Below, in pieces: positions 16,408 to 26,115 of a stretch of DNA of 64,000 nucleotides. Both the position numbers and the translations under genes were made by a program. The stretch is from Salibacterium halotolerans (lineage in GTDB: Bacteria; Bacillota; Bacilli; Bacillales; Marinococcaceae). The stretch lies in contig NZ_FOXD01000011.1 in NCBI RefSeq assembly GCF_900115625.1, positions 1-64,000 on the forward strand, written 5' to 3'. Under the pieces are notes generated by a model. It saw only the letters and a program-made list of their open reading frames with translations. It had not been told where the DNA came from and ran no database searches. The stretch's first letter is position 1. Each line of letters opens with the position of its first letter.

Positions 16408-16781
16408 CTGTCATCGGATTAACGATAGGAGGCGGTCTCGGCGCCATTTTCCGTTATCTGTTCGGTATGTTTTTCACCCGTTTTCAAAAAGGTGTGCCGT
16501 TTCCTGTCAGTATGCTGCTTGTCAATGTGATGGGATCTTTCGGCCTTGGTCTTCTCACCGCTTTCCGCTTTGAACAATTCGGTGAAGCAGCCCCGCAGGA
16601 TTCGTGGTTTCTATTTGCCGGAATCGGATTTTTCGGTGCGTTTACGACCTTTTCCACCTTCAGCGTAGAAGCCTTTCAGCTTTTGGAACAACGGAAGTAC
16701 CGCGTTTTTTTCTTATACACAGGGTTATCCACAGCCGGAGCGCTGCTCTGCTTCGCCCTTGGATGGCAGCTCACCGGCTGA
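16404..16781 (+). CDS. crcB2: fluoride channel subunit 2
   Basis: A 125-residue partner of the preceding gene, with GGGLGAIFRY, VNVMGSFGLG and FFGAFTTFSTFSVE. Paired, non-identical crcB genes coupled by a four-base overlap are common in Bacillus and indicate a dual-topology heterodimer in the membrane. It lies between sugar genes with no evident link to them. Confidence 0.92.
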   Translation: MTVIGLTIGGGLGAIFRYLFGMFFTRFQKGVPFPVSMLLVNVMGSFGLGLLTAFRFEQFGEAAPQDSWFLFAGIGFFGAFTTFSTFSVEAFQLLEQRKYRVFFLYTGLSTAGALLCFALGWQLTG

Positions 16782-16866
16782 TCCGGGAGGCGGGCATTGC
16801 GTCTTTTACCAATGGTTGTCTATGATGGGAAGAGTACCAGCACATGTTTAGATGGAAAGGGTGAAG

Positions 16867-18018
16867 ATGTTGAAAATAACCGGATATGAATTGTTTCAGG
16901 TACCACCGAGATGGCTGTTTTTGAAGATAGAAACGGATGAAGGAATCGTTGGATGGGGCGAGCCTGTGATTGAAGGGCGGGCCCATACGGTGAAAGCCGC
17001 CGTAGAAGAACTAATGGAGTACATAGATGGGAAGAATCCTCTCCGCATTGAAGACCACTGGAATATGTTGTACCGTTCCGGATTTTACCGCGGCGGACCG
17101 ATTTTGATGAGTGCGCTGGCCGGCATTGATCAGGCACTTTGGGATATCAAAGGGAAATATTACAATGCTCCGATTTATGACCTGCTGGGAGGCGCGGCCC
17201 GGGATACGATCCGCGTGTATTCCTGGATCGGCGGCGACAGGCCGGCCGATGTCGGTGAAGCCGCGAAACAGGCGGCTGCTACCGGTTTTACAGCTGTGAA
17301 AATGAACGGCACCGAGGAGCTGCAGTATATCGATTCCTATGAAAAAATCGACGCTGTCGCTGAACGGGTGGCAGCTGTTCGGGAAGCGGTCGGAAAAGGG
17401 GTCGGCATCGGTATTGATTTCCACGGCAGGGTTCATAAACCGATGGCCAAAGTACTGGCCAAAGAGCTGGAGCCTTACCGTCCGATGTTTATTGAAGAAC
17501 CAGTCGTGCCGGAGAATAATGAAGCACTGAAGAGTATTGCAGGTCACACCCATATTCCGATCGCAACGGGCGAGCGGATGTTTTCGCGGTGGGATTTTAA
17601 ACTACTCTTGGAAAGCGGCTGTGTTGATGTGATCCAGCCTGATATTTCCCACGCCGGCGGTATTACCGAAACGAAGAAAATCGCGTCGATGGCCGAAGCC
17701 TACGATGTGGCTGTAGCGCCGCACTGCCCGCTCGGTCCGATTGCGCTGGCCGCGTGCCTGCACGTCGATGCAACGGCTCACAACGCCTTTATCCAGGAGC
17801 AGAGTCTTGGTATTCATTACAATAAAGAAAATGACCTGCTCGATTATATCAAAGACCACCGCGTATTTGATTACGAAAACGGCTATGTGAATATTCCACA
17901 GGGGCCGGGACTGGGTATCGAAGTAAATGAGGACTATGTAAGAGAACGTGCAGCCCAGGGACACAATTGGAAAAACCCTGTCTGGCGCCACCCCGACGGC
18001 AGTATCGCGGAATGGTAA
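16867..18018 (+). CDS. dgoD: D-galactonate dehydratase
   Basis: A 383-residue enolase-superfamily enzyme converting D-galactonate to 2-dehydro-3-deoxygalactonate. It follows the E. coli DgoD sequence closely as I recall it: [94 protein letters not shown] and [12 protein letters not shown]. The metal ligands and catalytic histidines are in the FHGR, EEP, GER and PHCPLGP motifs. Start ATG 16867 follows AAAGGGTG; an upstream ATG adds five residues. The galactonate kinase and aldolase are not in the window. Confidence 0.93.
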   Translation: MLKITGYELFQVPPRWLFLKIETDEGIVGWGEPVIEGRAHTVKAAVEELMEYIDGKNPLRIEDHWNMLYRSGFYRGGPILMSALAGIDQALWDIKGKYYNAPIYDLLGGAARDTIRVYSWIGGDRPADVGEAAKQAAATGFTAVKMNGTEELQYIDSYEKIDAVAERVAAVREAVGKGVGIGIDFHGRVHKPMAKVLAKELEPYRPMFIEEPVVPENNEALKSIAGHTHIPIATGERMFSRWDFKLLLESGCVDVIQPDISHAGGITETKKIASMAEAYDVAVAPHCPLGPIALAACLHVDATAHNAFIQEQSLGIHYNKENDLLDYIKDHRVFDYENGYVNIPQGPGLGIEVNEDYVRERAAQGHNWKNPVWRHPDGSIAEW

Positions 18019-18052
18019 GTAAAAGAGGCAGAAACAAATGAATATGTAATCA

Positions 18053-18096
18053 ATCCGAATGAACTTGAACGCATCAAGTTCATTCGGATTTTTTTG
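18053..18096. terminator. bidirectional terminator after dgoD
   Basis: ATCCGAATGAACTTGA pairs perfectly with its complement around a five-base loop and is followed by seven T. It serves dgoD and the convergent RpiR gene. Confidence 0.9.
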
Positions 18097-18098
18097 TG

Positions 18099-18956
18099 CT
18101 ATACCCTGCGCTTTGATATCGCTTTTCTCATTTTATTTACAGCCTGCTGGGTTTTGTCTTTTGTTTTCACACTGTAATTGACATACAACGCATCAAGCAG
18201 GGAGAGTTCGGCAATTCTTGATGACAAGGCTTCTGAACGGTAGTCTGTTTCTTCCGATGCCGTGTAAAGGCAGACGTCCACCTGTTTGCTTAATGGGGAC
18301 TTAGCAAGATTTGTGATCCCGATGGTTACGGCGCCATTTTCTTTCGCGGTTTCGACCACTTCGAGAAGGTCATTATTAGCACCGGTGTGAGAAATGAAAA
18401 AGACAACATCTTTTTCGGTGAGCTGCGAGGCAGCCATGAGCTGCATGTGGGTATCTGTATAAGCAAAACACGGAATGCCGGTGCGGATAAATTTATGCAG
18501 GCCGTCCTGCGCCGTTATTCCCGACCCGCCGTTTCCGTAGAAATGGAGCTGGTCTGCGTTCAGTATATGATCGAGCACCTGCCGAAAACCGGCGCTTTCC
18601 TGTATTTCCTTCGTGAACTGTACCGCATTCATATTCGCCTGGAATACCTTTGCCAAAATTTCCATTTCGGAATCTGTTTCATTAATTTCTTCATGAATAT
18701 CCTGAATGGGGTGAACCAGTTCGGAGGCAAGAGCAATTTTGAGTGCCTGATAGCCTTTGAAGTCAAGCCTTTTACAGAAACGAAAGACTGTCGCATCCGC
18801 AATCATCAGCTCGTCGGCGATCTGGTTGATGGTGGAATGCACGATGGATTCGGGATGCTTGAGAATGTAGTCGGCAATCAACTGTTCTTTTTCACTTAAT
18901 TGAGGGTAGGAAGAACGAATGCGGTGCAGGACGTGGGTGGTGTTGTCTTCATTCAT
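18099..18956 (-). CDS. RpiR/MurR-family regulator of gluconate genes
   Basis: This 285-residue protein has an N-terminal RpiR helix-turn-helix (about residues 1-80, ADELMIADATVFRFCKRL) and a C-terminal SIS phosphosugar-binding domain (about 125-255, FYGNGGSG and FFISHTGANNDLLEVVE). It is divergent from gntK, with a shared control region containing repeated TGAAAATTTTTTTCG-like words. A role as gluconate-responsive regulator of gntK-gntP-gnd is likely from position. In B. subtilis a GntR-family protein does this job, so it is a replacement type. Confidence 0.88.
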   Translation of the reverse strand: MNEDNTTHVLHRIRSSYPQLSEKEQLIADYILKHPESIVHSTINQIADELMIADATVFRFCKRLDFKGYQALKIALASELVHPIQDIHEEINETDSEMEILAKVFQANMNAVQFTKEIQESAGFRQVLDHILNADQLHFYGNGGSGITAQDGLHKFIRTGIPCFAYTDTHMQLMAASQLTEKDVVFFISHTGANNDLLEVVETAKENGAVTIGITNLAKSPLSKQVDVCLYTASEETDYRSEALSSRIAELSLLDALYVNYSVKTKDKTQQAVNKMRKAISKRRV

Positions 18957-19000
18957 AAGGCCGGGCTCCTTTTCGTCTAAAGTCTTATTTACAGTTTAAA

Positions 19001-19081
19001 TGAAAATTTTTTTCGTTAAAAGCACAGAGATGAAAAATTTTTCGAAAAACCTATTGAACTAAAAAAAATTTCTTGTATAAT
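19001..19081 (+). promoter_or_regulatory. gntK promoter with two candidate RpiR operators
   Basis: TTGAAC (19054-19059) and TATAAT (19076-19081) are 16 bp apart. Upstream, TGAAAATTTTTTTCG (19001-19015) and TGAAAAATTTTTCGA (19031-19045) are near-palindromes exactly 30 bp apart, which fits an RpiR dimer pair. Confidence 0.6.
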
Positions 19082-19161
19082 TCGATTATAAGAAAAAATA
19101 TTTACTGATTTATCAACAGAACCCGCAACAGTTTGGCAGGTTGGAAATGAGAGGGATAAAT

Positions 19162-20727
19162 ATGAGCAGACAGGTAGTTATCGGCCTTGATATTGGTACG
19201 ACAAGCACGAAATGCCTGGCATATGACGTGGATGGAGAAATTTGGGCGGAGAAGGAAGTGGAATATACACTGCATTCACCGGATCCTTCACGAAAGGAAC
19301 AGGATCCTGAAGAAATTTTGAAAGCGGTTAAGGTAACGTTGTCACACATCGTTTATGCGGTTCAGAAAAAAGGGGCAGTAGTGGCAGGTGCAGGGTTCAG
19401 TGCTGCGATGCACAGTCTGCTTGCTTTGGACCACAGCGGGAATGTTTTGACAAATGCCGTAACATGGGCCGATCAGCGTTCGGTAAAAGAAGCGGAGGAA
19501 CTGAAGGCAAATGGCGGCCACGAGCTGTATCTCCGGACAGGAACGCCGGTACACCCGATGTCTCCGCTGACGAAATTGATGTGGTTTCAACGGAACCAGC
19601 CGGACATTTTTGTAAGGGCTGCCAAGTGGATATCGATCAAGGAATACATTGTTTATCAATTATTCGGTCGTTTCCTGGTGGATCATTCTATCGCTTCAGC
19701 AACCGGGCTGTTTCAACTCAAAACGAAACAGTGGGATGACGAAGCGTTAAGAACAGCAGGCATCACGGCAGATCAGCTGTCAGAACTGGTTCCTGCAACT
19801 TATATATTGAAAGGCATGACACGTGAAGCTGCGGCCGAACTTGATATCGATCCCGATACGCCGTTTGTGATGGGAGCAAGTGACGGAGTCCTGGCCAACA
19901 TCGGGGCCGGTGCGGTTTCGCCGGGGCAGGCTGCCTGTTCCATTGGGACGAGCGGGGCAGTGCGGACAGTCGTCGATAAACCTACACTTGATCCTAAAGG
20001 AAGAATTTTCTGCTACGAACTGACGGAAGACAAATGGGTGATCGGCGGGCCGATCAATAACGGTGGTATTGCTCTTCAGTGGATCAAGGATCAGCTTTAT
20101 CCGGATCTTGATGGAGCATCGGCATCTCAAGATGAAAGTACGTTTGATGAAATGACGAAACGGGCTTCAGCTATTCAGCCTGGTGCAGCTGGTCTTGTTT
20201 TTCTTCCTTATCTCATGGGGGAAAGGGCGCCGTTCTGGGATTCGGATACGAAGGGGGTATTTTTTGGTCTGACGTTGAATCACGGCCGGGATCATATGGT
20301 GCGGAGTGTACTCGAAGGTGTCATGTACCAGATGTATTCTGTGGTTATCGCATTGACGGAATCGGGAGTACAGCCGCAGGAATACCGTTGCGGCGGAGGA
20401 TTCGCGCGTTCTGAGCTGTGGCGGCAGATGATGGCTGATATTTTTGAAGAGGACATTGTGATTCCTGAGAGTCATCAGGGCTCCTGCTTCGGAGCAGCCT
20501 GGCTCACGATGTATGCACTGGATATGGTCCCTGATTTATCAAGTGTCCGAGATCTTATCAAAACTACGATCAGACATCAGCCGGTGGAGAAAAATGTGAC
20601 GGCGTACCGTGACATAAAACCAATTTTTCTGAGACTTGCCAGAGGACTGCACGATGAATTTAAAGCGATCTCAGAAGTGCAGCGCAGACACGCGACCGGT
20701 GGAAGAACGTTATCATCATCTGATTAG
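19162..20727 (+). CDS. gntK: gluconokinase, FGGY family
   Basis: A 521-residue FGGY sugar kinase producing 6-phosphogluconate. Landmarks are IGLDIGTTSTKCLAYD, FSAAMHSLLALD, VTWADQRS, GTPVHPMSPLTKL, ATGLFQL, GASDGVLANIGAGA with the catalytic aspartate, SIGTSGAVR, GERAPFWD and RCGGGFARSELWRQM. These match gluconate rather than xylulose or ribulose kinases. Start ATG 19162 has GAGAGGGA upstream; earlier in-frame ATG 19141 lacks one. It leads the gluconate operon with 20-base spacings to gntP and gnd. Confidence 0.93.
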   Translation: MSRQVVIGLDIGTTSTKCLAYDVDGEIWAEKEVEYTLHSPDPSRKEQDPEEILKAVKVTLSHIVYAVQKKGAVVAGAGFSAAMHSLLALDHSGNVLTNAVTWADQRSVKEAEELKANGGHELYLRTGTPVHPMSPLTKLMWFQRNQPDIFVRAAKWISIKEYIVYQLFGRFLVDHSIASATGLFQLKTKQWDDEALRTAGITADQLSELVPATYILKGMTREAAAELDIDPDTPFVMGASDGVLANIGAGAVSPGQAACSIGTSGAVRTVVDKPTLDPKGRIFCYELTEDKWVIGGPINNGGIALQWIKDQLYPDLDGASASQDESTFDEMTKRASAIQPGAAGLVFLPYLMGERAPFWDSDTKGVFFGLTLNHGRDHMVRSVLEGVMYQMYSVVIALTESGVQPQEYRCGGGFARSELWRQMMADIFEEDIVIPESHQGSCFGAAWLTMYALDMVPDLSSVRDLIKTTIRHQPVEKNVTAYRDIKPIFLRLARGLHDEFKAISEVQRRHATGGRTLSSSD

Positions 20728-20747
20728 AAATTGAAAGGGGTGCTATC

Positions 20748-22097
20748 ATGCAATCTACAGCATGGCTGGTTATTGTAGCTGTTCTTGCCGTTATTGCTCT
20801 ACTATTTTTAGTAATGAAAACGAAACTGCAGGCCTTTATTGCTCTTCTCATGGTCAGTATACTTGTTGGACTGGCTGTGGGCATGCCGCCTGCAAAAATT
20901 ATCTCGACAATCGAAGAAGGTATGGGGGGAACCCTTGGCTTTGTCGCTGTTATCATCGGTCTTGGGTCCATGTTCGGTGAAATGCTGCGCGTCTCGGGAG
21001 GCGCTGAACGCCTAGCTTTAACCCTGATGAATAAATTTGGGGAAAAGAACATGTCATGGGCGCTGGGGTTAACCGGGTTTATTATTTCCATCCCCGTATT
21101 TTTGGATGTAGCTCTTATTATACTCATACCGATTATTTACAGTTTGACGCAAAGAACGAAAAAGTCACTTCTGCATTTCGGCATACCGCTTCTTGCAGGT
21201 TTGGCCGTCACACACAGTTTTATTCCACCGACTCCGGGACCAATATCTGTGGCTACTATTATTAATGCAGATCTTGGCTGGGTAATTCTTTTCGGCGCCA
21301 TTGCCGGTATTCCGGCGATGATTCTGGGCGGACCGGTTTTCGGCCGATATATAGGAAACAAGATTCATGTACAGGTGCCGGATTACATGATGGAGCAGGT
21401 TGATCAAATCGACGACCAACGTGATCTGCCAAGTTTCATCAGTATTGTAAGCATTATTTTGCTGCCTTTGATTCTGATTCTATTGAACACCACTGCAGAT
21501 GCTGCCTTAGAAGATGACAATACGTGGCAGACCGTTCTCACCTTTATCGGCCATCCGTTCGTTGCCTTGATTGCAGCTTCTTTGTTAGCCTTTTATGTAT
21601 TCGGAATCCGCCAGGGGTATTCCAAAGAAGATATTCAGCAGATAACGACAAAAGCACTGGAACCGGCGGGTATTATCATTCTTGTTACCGGTGCCGGCGG
21701 CGTATTTGGACAAATGCTGATCAATTCCGGCATCGGCGATCTGCTGTCCGAAGCGATGAAGGGAATGGACATGCCGCTGATTGTCTTTGCCTTTATTGCA
21801 GCTACGGTCGTCCGTGTGGCGCAAGGGTCGGCGACCGTGTCGATGGTAACGGCAGCGGGCCTTATTGCACCGGTTATAAAGAACTTTGATGTCAGCGAAC
21901 CGATGCTTGGTCTGCTTGTCATCGCGATTGCCTCCGGCGCTACTGTGTTCTCACACGTGAACGATTCCGGCTTCTGGCTCGTCAACCGCTATTTTGGATT
22001 GACCGAAAAACAAACATTACAGACATGGACCGTGATGGAAACAATTATCGGTTTTACAGGCTTTGGCGTCGCATTAGTGCTCAGTCTATTTGTTTAA
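20748..22097 (+). CDS. gntP: gluconate permease, GntP family
   Basis: A 449-residue membrane protein with about 12-14 hydrophobic segments. GntP landmarks are GGTLGFVAVIIGLGSMFGEML, PVFLDVALIILIPI, LAVTHSFIPPTPGP and AQGSATVSMVTAAG. It imports gluconate with protons for the kinase encoded just upstream. A clear AAAGGGG precedes its ATG. Confidence 0.95.
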   Translation: MQSTAWLVIVAVLAVIALLFLVMKTKLQAFIALLMVSILVGLAVGMPPAKIISTIEEGMGGTLGFVAVIIGLGSMFGEMLRVSGGAERLALTLMNKFGEKNMSWALGLTGFIISIPVFLDVALIILIPIIYSLTQRTKKSLLHFGIPLLAGLAVTHSFIPPTPGPISVATIINADLGWVILFGAIAGIPAMILGGPVFGRYIGNKIHVQVPDYMMEQVDQIDDQRDLPSFISIVSIILLPLILILLNTTADAALEDDNTWQTVLTFIGHPFVALIAASLLAFYVFGIRQGYSKEDIQQITTKALEPAGIIILVTGAGGVFGQMLINSGIGDLLSEAMKGMDMPLIVFAFIAATVVRVAQGSATVSMVTAAGLIAPVIKNFDVSEPMLGLLVIAIASGATVFSHVNDSGFWLVNRYFGLTEKQTLQTWTVMETIIGFTGFGVALVLSLFV

Positions 22098-22115
22098 AGA
22101 AAGAGGAGACGTAAT

Positions 22116-23018
22116 ATGAAGATAGGATTAATAGGATTAGGAAAAATGGGATACAATGTCGGCCTTCAGATGCTGGAAAAAAAACATGAGCCGGCAGCTT
22201 TTGATGTCGATCCAAAAGTGGTAGAAACATTCAAGGAGGCCGGAGGAGAAGGTGCTGCTTCCATAGAGGAACTGGTACAAAAGCTGGAAGCTCCGAGAGT
22301 GATCTGGGTGATGGTTCCATCCGGTACGGTGACGGATGAGGTACTAGATGAGACGGCACCGCTGCTGGATGAAGGTGATATTCTCATTGAAGCTGGTAAT
22401 TCTCATTACAAAAAATCAATGGAACATCATCAAAACATGGAAGCACGCGGCCTTCATTTCTTCGATGTTGGCACAAGCGGCGGAATATCAGGAGCAAGGC
22501 ACGGAGCCTGCTTCATGATCGGCGGAAACAAAGAAATCTTTCAGAAAGAGCTGGAGCCGCTGTTTGATGATTTATCTGTAGAAAAAGGTTATTTTCATAC
22601 AGGAGAAGGCGGCAGCGGTCATTATCTGAAAATGATTCACAATGGAATCGAGTACGGGATGATGGCGGCGATTGGGGAAGGGTTTGAACTTCTCGAAAAA
22701 AGCCCGTTTGATTATGATTATGAAGGGGTGGCAGAAGTTTGGAATCACGGATCTGTCATCCGGGGATGGCTGATGGAATTGATGGGGGGGGCATTTAAAA
22801 AAGATGCGAACCTTGATGATATCCGCGGTGTGATGCATTCTTCCGGGGAAGGGAAGTGGACGGTGGAATCAGCGCTTGATTATGAAGCGGCGGCGCCCGT
22901 GATCGCCCTGTCCTTGATGATGCGGTACCGTTCCCAGGAAACCGATACCTTCACAGGCAAGGTGGTGGCAGCCCTCCGTCATGAATTCGGCGGGCACGAC
23001 ACAGAGAAACAGGAATAA
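22116..23018 (+). CDS. gnd: 6-phosphogluconate dehydrogenase, short NAD-type
   Basis: This 300-residue enzyme oxidatively decarboxylates 6-phosphogluconate to ribulose 5-phosphate. It shows the nucleotide-binding GLIGLGKMG, the absence of the NADP-type phosphate-binding arginine pattern, the substrate motif DVGTSGGISGARHG and the catalytic lysine in HYLKMIHNGIEYGMM. The length matches the short YqeC/GndA class, not the 470-residue GntZ class. Together with gntK and gntP it forms a complete gluconate-to-pentose-phosphate module. Confidence 0.92.
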   Translation: MKIGLIGLGKMGYNVGLQMLEKKHEPAAFDVDPKVVETFKEAGGEGAASIEELVQKLEAPRVIWVMVPSGTVTDEVLDETAPLLDEGDILIEAGNSHYKKSMEHHQNMEARGLHFFDVGTSGGISGARHGACFMIGGNKEIFQKELEPLFDDLSVEKGYFHTGEGGSGHYLKMIHNGIEYGMMAAIGEGFELLEKSPFDYDYEGVAEVWNHGSVIRGWLMELMGGAFKKDANLDDIRGVMHSSGEGKWTVESALDYEAAAPVIALSLMMRYRSQETDTFTGKVVAALRHEFGGHDTEKQE

Positions 23019-23068
23019 GAGCATCCTTGAAAAAAAGCTGCATCTCCGGGGCTGTACGGCTGTGACAC

Positions 23069-23273
23069 TCCGTGGACACTAAACCGTCGGGAATCGTTCA
23101 TAGTGTCCACGGAAGCAGTGTTCATGGACACTATGAATTCCCCGCCGGCAGGTAGTGTCCGTTGATTTCAGTCCGCACCCACTAATACCAGATTTCAGCG
23201 GCGTAGTGTTCACCAAATGGAGATCCGTGGACGCTGCGCCGTTATTTTTCGATAGTAATGTCCACCGCCGCAT
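23069..23273 (-). repeat. 205-bp structured intergenic repeat, copy B (inverted)
   Basis: The gene-free region 23019-23429 holds the reverse-orientation partner of the element at 248-453. On the plus strand the words are GGACACTA (23074 and 23126), TAGTGTCC (23101 and 23153), and decayed versions near 23202, 23229 and 23255. Spacing within each orientation is 52 bp where both are intact. It lies between gnd and the exporter gene. The rest of the gap holds no feature I can identify. Confidence 0.85.
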
Positions 23274-23429
23274 GAACCTCCAGCCCGCCGCCTTCCTTTG
23301 CTGCTTATGGCTGCATGCTCCTTCTTCCCATTGAACAGCATAATTCATAACCATGCCTCTTTCAGGGAATCATGGTACAATGATGAAACATATCATGATG
23401 CCGCAGGAGAGAAGGGTTTTATTACATCT

Positions 23430-24164
23430 ATGCTTACAGAACTTATCATTATTTTCGTTGTACTATTTATCGGCAGTTTTATTCAGGGGGCGAGCGGATT
23501 CGGTTTTGGTCTGTTCGCGATGAGTTTTCTTCCGTTTTTATTCTCGGTGAAAGACAGCACCCTGCTCGTTATGGCTCTGGCACTCGTAACCTGCCTGACG
23601 ATTTTTTTGAAAGTGTATTCCCATATTAATATCCGCCGTCTGGCTGTATTACTCGGCGCGGCGGTTGCCGGACGAATCGGCGCGTACTTTGTGCTGCATA
23701 ACTTTGGGGAAATGGATGAATTAAAAAAGGTGCTGGGTTTTGTACTGATCGGCATGGTATTTTTCATTCTCTTTCAGAATAATCCCGATACAGAAAAACG
23801 CCGTGAACACCCGGCTCTTCCGATCAGTATGGGCGTACTCGGAGGATTTATCGGCGGTGTGTTCGTTGTCGGCGGTCCTTTTTTTGTGTTTTATTTTCTG
23901 ATGGTATGTAAAGACAAATACGAATATACAGCCAATATCCAGGCTGTGTTTCTGGTAACCGGTCTGACTACGCTCTTGATGCATGGAGTGAGCGGTGATA
24001 TTCATGCGAACCTGCTGCTGTATTTTGTAATCGGCGTGCTGAGTGTCATTACCGGATCCAGGCTCGGGATGAAATGGTTTAAACATTTATCCCAGCATCA
24101 TATAAAACGATTTGCCGGGCTGATTGTTACGCTGGCCGCGCTGAACCTCATCTTTTTTGCTTAG
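23430..24164 (+). CDS. TauE/SafE-family membrane exporter
   Basis: This protein of about 244 residues has seven to eight membrane segments and the TauE/SafE N-terminal motif GSFIQGASGFGFGLFAMSF, plus a second half-repeat GGFIGGVFVVGGPFFVFY. The family moves small sulfonates, sulfite or other organic anions. The start is uncertain: ATG 23430 fits the family N-terminus but has only a distant GAAGGG. An ATG-like start at 23298 would add 44 unlikely residues. Its 3' end overlaps the convergent gene by 17 bases. Confidence 0.82.
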   Translation: MLTELIIIFVVLFIGSFIQGASGFGFGLFAMSFLPFLFSVKDSTLLVMALALVTCLTIFLKVYSHINIRRLAVLLGAAVAGRIGAYFVLHNFGEMDELKKVLGFVLIGMVFFILFQNNPDTEKRREHPALPISMGVLGGFIGGVFVVGGPFFVFYFLMVCKDKYEYTANIQAVFLVTGLTTLLMHGVSGDIHANLLLYFVIGVLSVITGSRLGMKWFKHLSQHHIKRFAGLIVTLAALNLIFFA

Positions 24165-24891
24165 TGCGGAAGCTGCGACAGGAGATAATGGTTTTTTTGT
24201 ACACATAATACATCCCGAAAAACACAGCAAGAGCTACGGCTTCCAGGGATAAAAGATAATAGGGCCAGGGGCCGAGCCAGTCAAATGGGGTGGCCTGGAC
24301 CGGCTTTTCCATGATGTACATGTAATTTCCGCCCGTCAGAAGATTCACGAAGCCCACCAATACCAAATAAAGATTCAAAACACCCCACGTACGGAAAATC
24401 GAGGAAAAATAAAGCTCCCGTTTTTCCACGACAATCATATAACAGACCGCGGCGATAACGAGCCCGTGGGTAAGAAAAAAGTGGAAGAAACGATAATGCG
24501 GAAAGCCGTAATCGGCCAGATCCGGTGTAATGAGTGTCAGCAGTGCGCTTGAGGCTCCTGCAAAAAAGGTAATCTCAAACCAAATGCGGCCCGATGTCAA
24601 AAAGGACAGAACGGCTGTCATCCAGACGAAGCTGCTTAATTGGAGAGGGAGAGAATGAGAGACATCCCAGGCTCCGTTTGTAATGAGAAAAATCTGAAAA
24701 GACAGCTCTCCCAGCAGAAACACCGTGGGAAAAAAGATCCTCATAAAGAGGTCTGCTTTCGTGTGGCGCAGGCGTCTGCGAAAGGTAATAAGCAGAACGC
24801 ACAGAACTGCCAGGGTTATGAATACCATGAGGTGTGCCGGGCCCATCCATGTAAACGATGGGCCGTTGTGACTGAACTCCCACCACCACAT
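24148..24891 (-). CDS. TIGR02206/YwaF-family integral membrane protein
   Basis: A 247-residue protein with about six or seven membrane helices. The start MWWWEFSHNGPSFTWMGPAH, the inner PLQLSSFVWMTA and the late LLTGGNYMYIMEKP with PWPYY are characteristic of the YwaF family. The function is unknown. It is the only minus-strand gene in this stretch and overlaps the exporter gene tail to tail. Confidence 0.85.
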   Translation of the reverse strand: MWWWEFSHNGPSFTWMGPAHLMVFITLAVLCVLLITFRRRLRHTKADLFMRIFFPTVFLLGELSFQIFLITNGAWDVSHSLPLQLSSFVWMTAVLSFLTSGRIWFEITFFAGASSALLTLITPDLADYGFPHYRFFHFFLTHGLVIAAVCYMIVVEKRELYFSSIFRTWGVLNLYLVLVGFVNLLTGGNYMYIMEKPVQATPFDWLGPWPYYLLSLEAVALAVFFGMYYVYKKTIISCRSFRTKQKR

Positions 24892-25023
24892 ATGCGGTCT
24901 CCTTTTCTATAGGTATGTTTTTATTTTAATGGGTGGAAAACGAAAATACGACCCCTGAGATAGTGATGAACAGCTGCTTCTATTGTGATATGATGGGAGT
25001 AAACGATTGAAGTGGGCTTTACA

Positions 25024-26091
25024 ATGTTGGAAAAGATTCGACAGAAGCAATTTAAATTTATTGGAGCCAGACTGATTAAGACAGGCATTGCCGTTTATGT
25101 GGCGGCGCTTATCTGTAATTTTTTCAATCTTCCGGCTGCATTCGCTGTTATTACTTCTATCGTCACTCTCGAACCTACGGCGGCGGCATCGATACGAAAA
25201 GGAATCAAACGCTTTCCCGCCACCCTTATCGGCGCCGCACTGGCTGTAACGGCTGTTTCGATTTTCGGTCATAATGCAGCATCTTACGCCATTGCGGCTG
25301 TATTCACCATTTATGCGTGCAATCTGCTTCACCTCGAGGTGGGGACGCTGGTGGCTACGTTGACGGCAGTCGCCATGATACCCGGAACCGAAGGGACTTA
25401 CTTTTTATCTTTTGTGGAACGGGCGGGGACGACAACAATCGGACTTACCGTGTCAGCGCTCGTGAACTTCTCCATTCTTCACCCGCGTTTTTCGGAACTG
25501 ATTGCAGAGAAAAATGAGAAGATCACGAGAGAAATTACCGAAGTGCTCGAAAAAAGAACCCGGGAATTATGCGAAGACAAACCGGCCGGCAAATCGACCA
25601 GGCAGCGTTTTCAGCAGCTGCAAAAAGAAGTTAATCGCGCAGAAGACCTTGCCTATTACCAGCGCGAAGAGTGGAAATACCACCGTTACAGTGCCAAGTA
25701 TATCGATTTCTTCACTTACGAAAATCGGCGCCTGGAGGCACTCGAGAGGATGGTTTATCACATTAACAGCTTGTTTGTGCTGAAAGAAGTGGAGGACAAT
25801 TTCCACGAAGGCGAAAAAGAATTGTGCAGCAGGGCTTTTCAGTCTATCATTACGGTCCTTCGGCATCCGGAACATGTGGTCTCAACAGAACATCACGATC
25901 TCATTTCTGAAGTGGATCATCATTTCTGGCATATCCAGGAGACGCATCCGGATATGATTTCCTACCGCTACCATCATCAATTTTCCAAAGAAATTATCGT
26001 TTATTATGTCATCCTTTCTCTTCACGACCGGTTGGAGGACATGGAACAACTCTATGAAAGACACAAAAAAAAGCACGGTTCCTCTGCATGA
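25024..26091 (+). CDS. aromatic acid exporter family (FUSC/DUF939) membrane protein
   Basis: This protein of about 355 residues has an N-terminal block of membrane helices (about residues 15-155) with the pattern FAVITSIVTLEPTAAASIRKG and a C-terminal cytoplasmic helical domain rich in charged residues. That is the ArAE_1 layout of Bacillus YgaE/YqjA-like proteins. The transported compound is unknown. The start is either ATG 25024 or GTG 25012, neither with a strong ribosome site. Its last codons form the left arm of the terminator. Confidence 0.82.
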   Translation: MLEKIRQKQFKFIGARLIKTGIAVYVAALICNFFNLPAAFAVITSIVTLEPTAAASIRKGIKRFPATLIGAALAVTAVSIFGHNAASYAIAAVFTIYACNLLHLEVGTLVATLTAVAMIPGTEGTYFLSFVERAGTTTIGLTVSALVNFSILHPRFSELIAEKNEKITREITEVLEKRTRELCEDKPAGKSTRQRFQQLQKEVNRAEDLAYYQREEWKYHRYSAKYIDFFTYENRRLEALERMVYHINSLFVLKEVEDNFHEGEKELCSRAFQSIITVLRHPEHVVSTEHHDLISEVDHHFWHIQETHPDMISYRYHHQFSKEIIVYYVILSLHDRLEDMEQLYERHKKKHGSSA

Positions 26092-26112
26092 CGGAGGGAA
26101 CCGTGCTTTTTT
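26067..26112. terminator. bidirectional terminator overlapping a coding end
   Basis: AAGCACGGTTCC and GGAACCGTGCTT form the stem with A runs before and T runs after. The stop codon of the plus-strand gene (26089-26091) lies in the loop. The convergent amidase gene ends just beyond. Confidence 0.88.
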
Positions 26113-26115
26113 CGT

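Noticed and set aside
18387-18899. 170-codon plus-strand frame inside the RpiR gene
   Set aside because: It is a shadow of the clearly conserved RpiR/SIS gene and has no promoter or family pattern.
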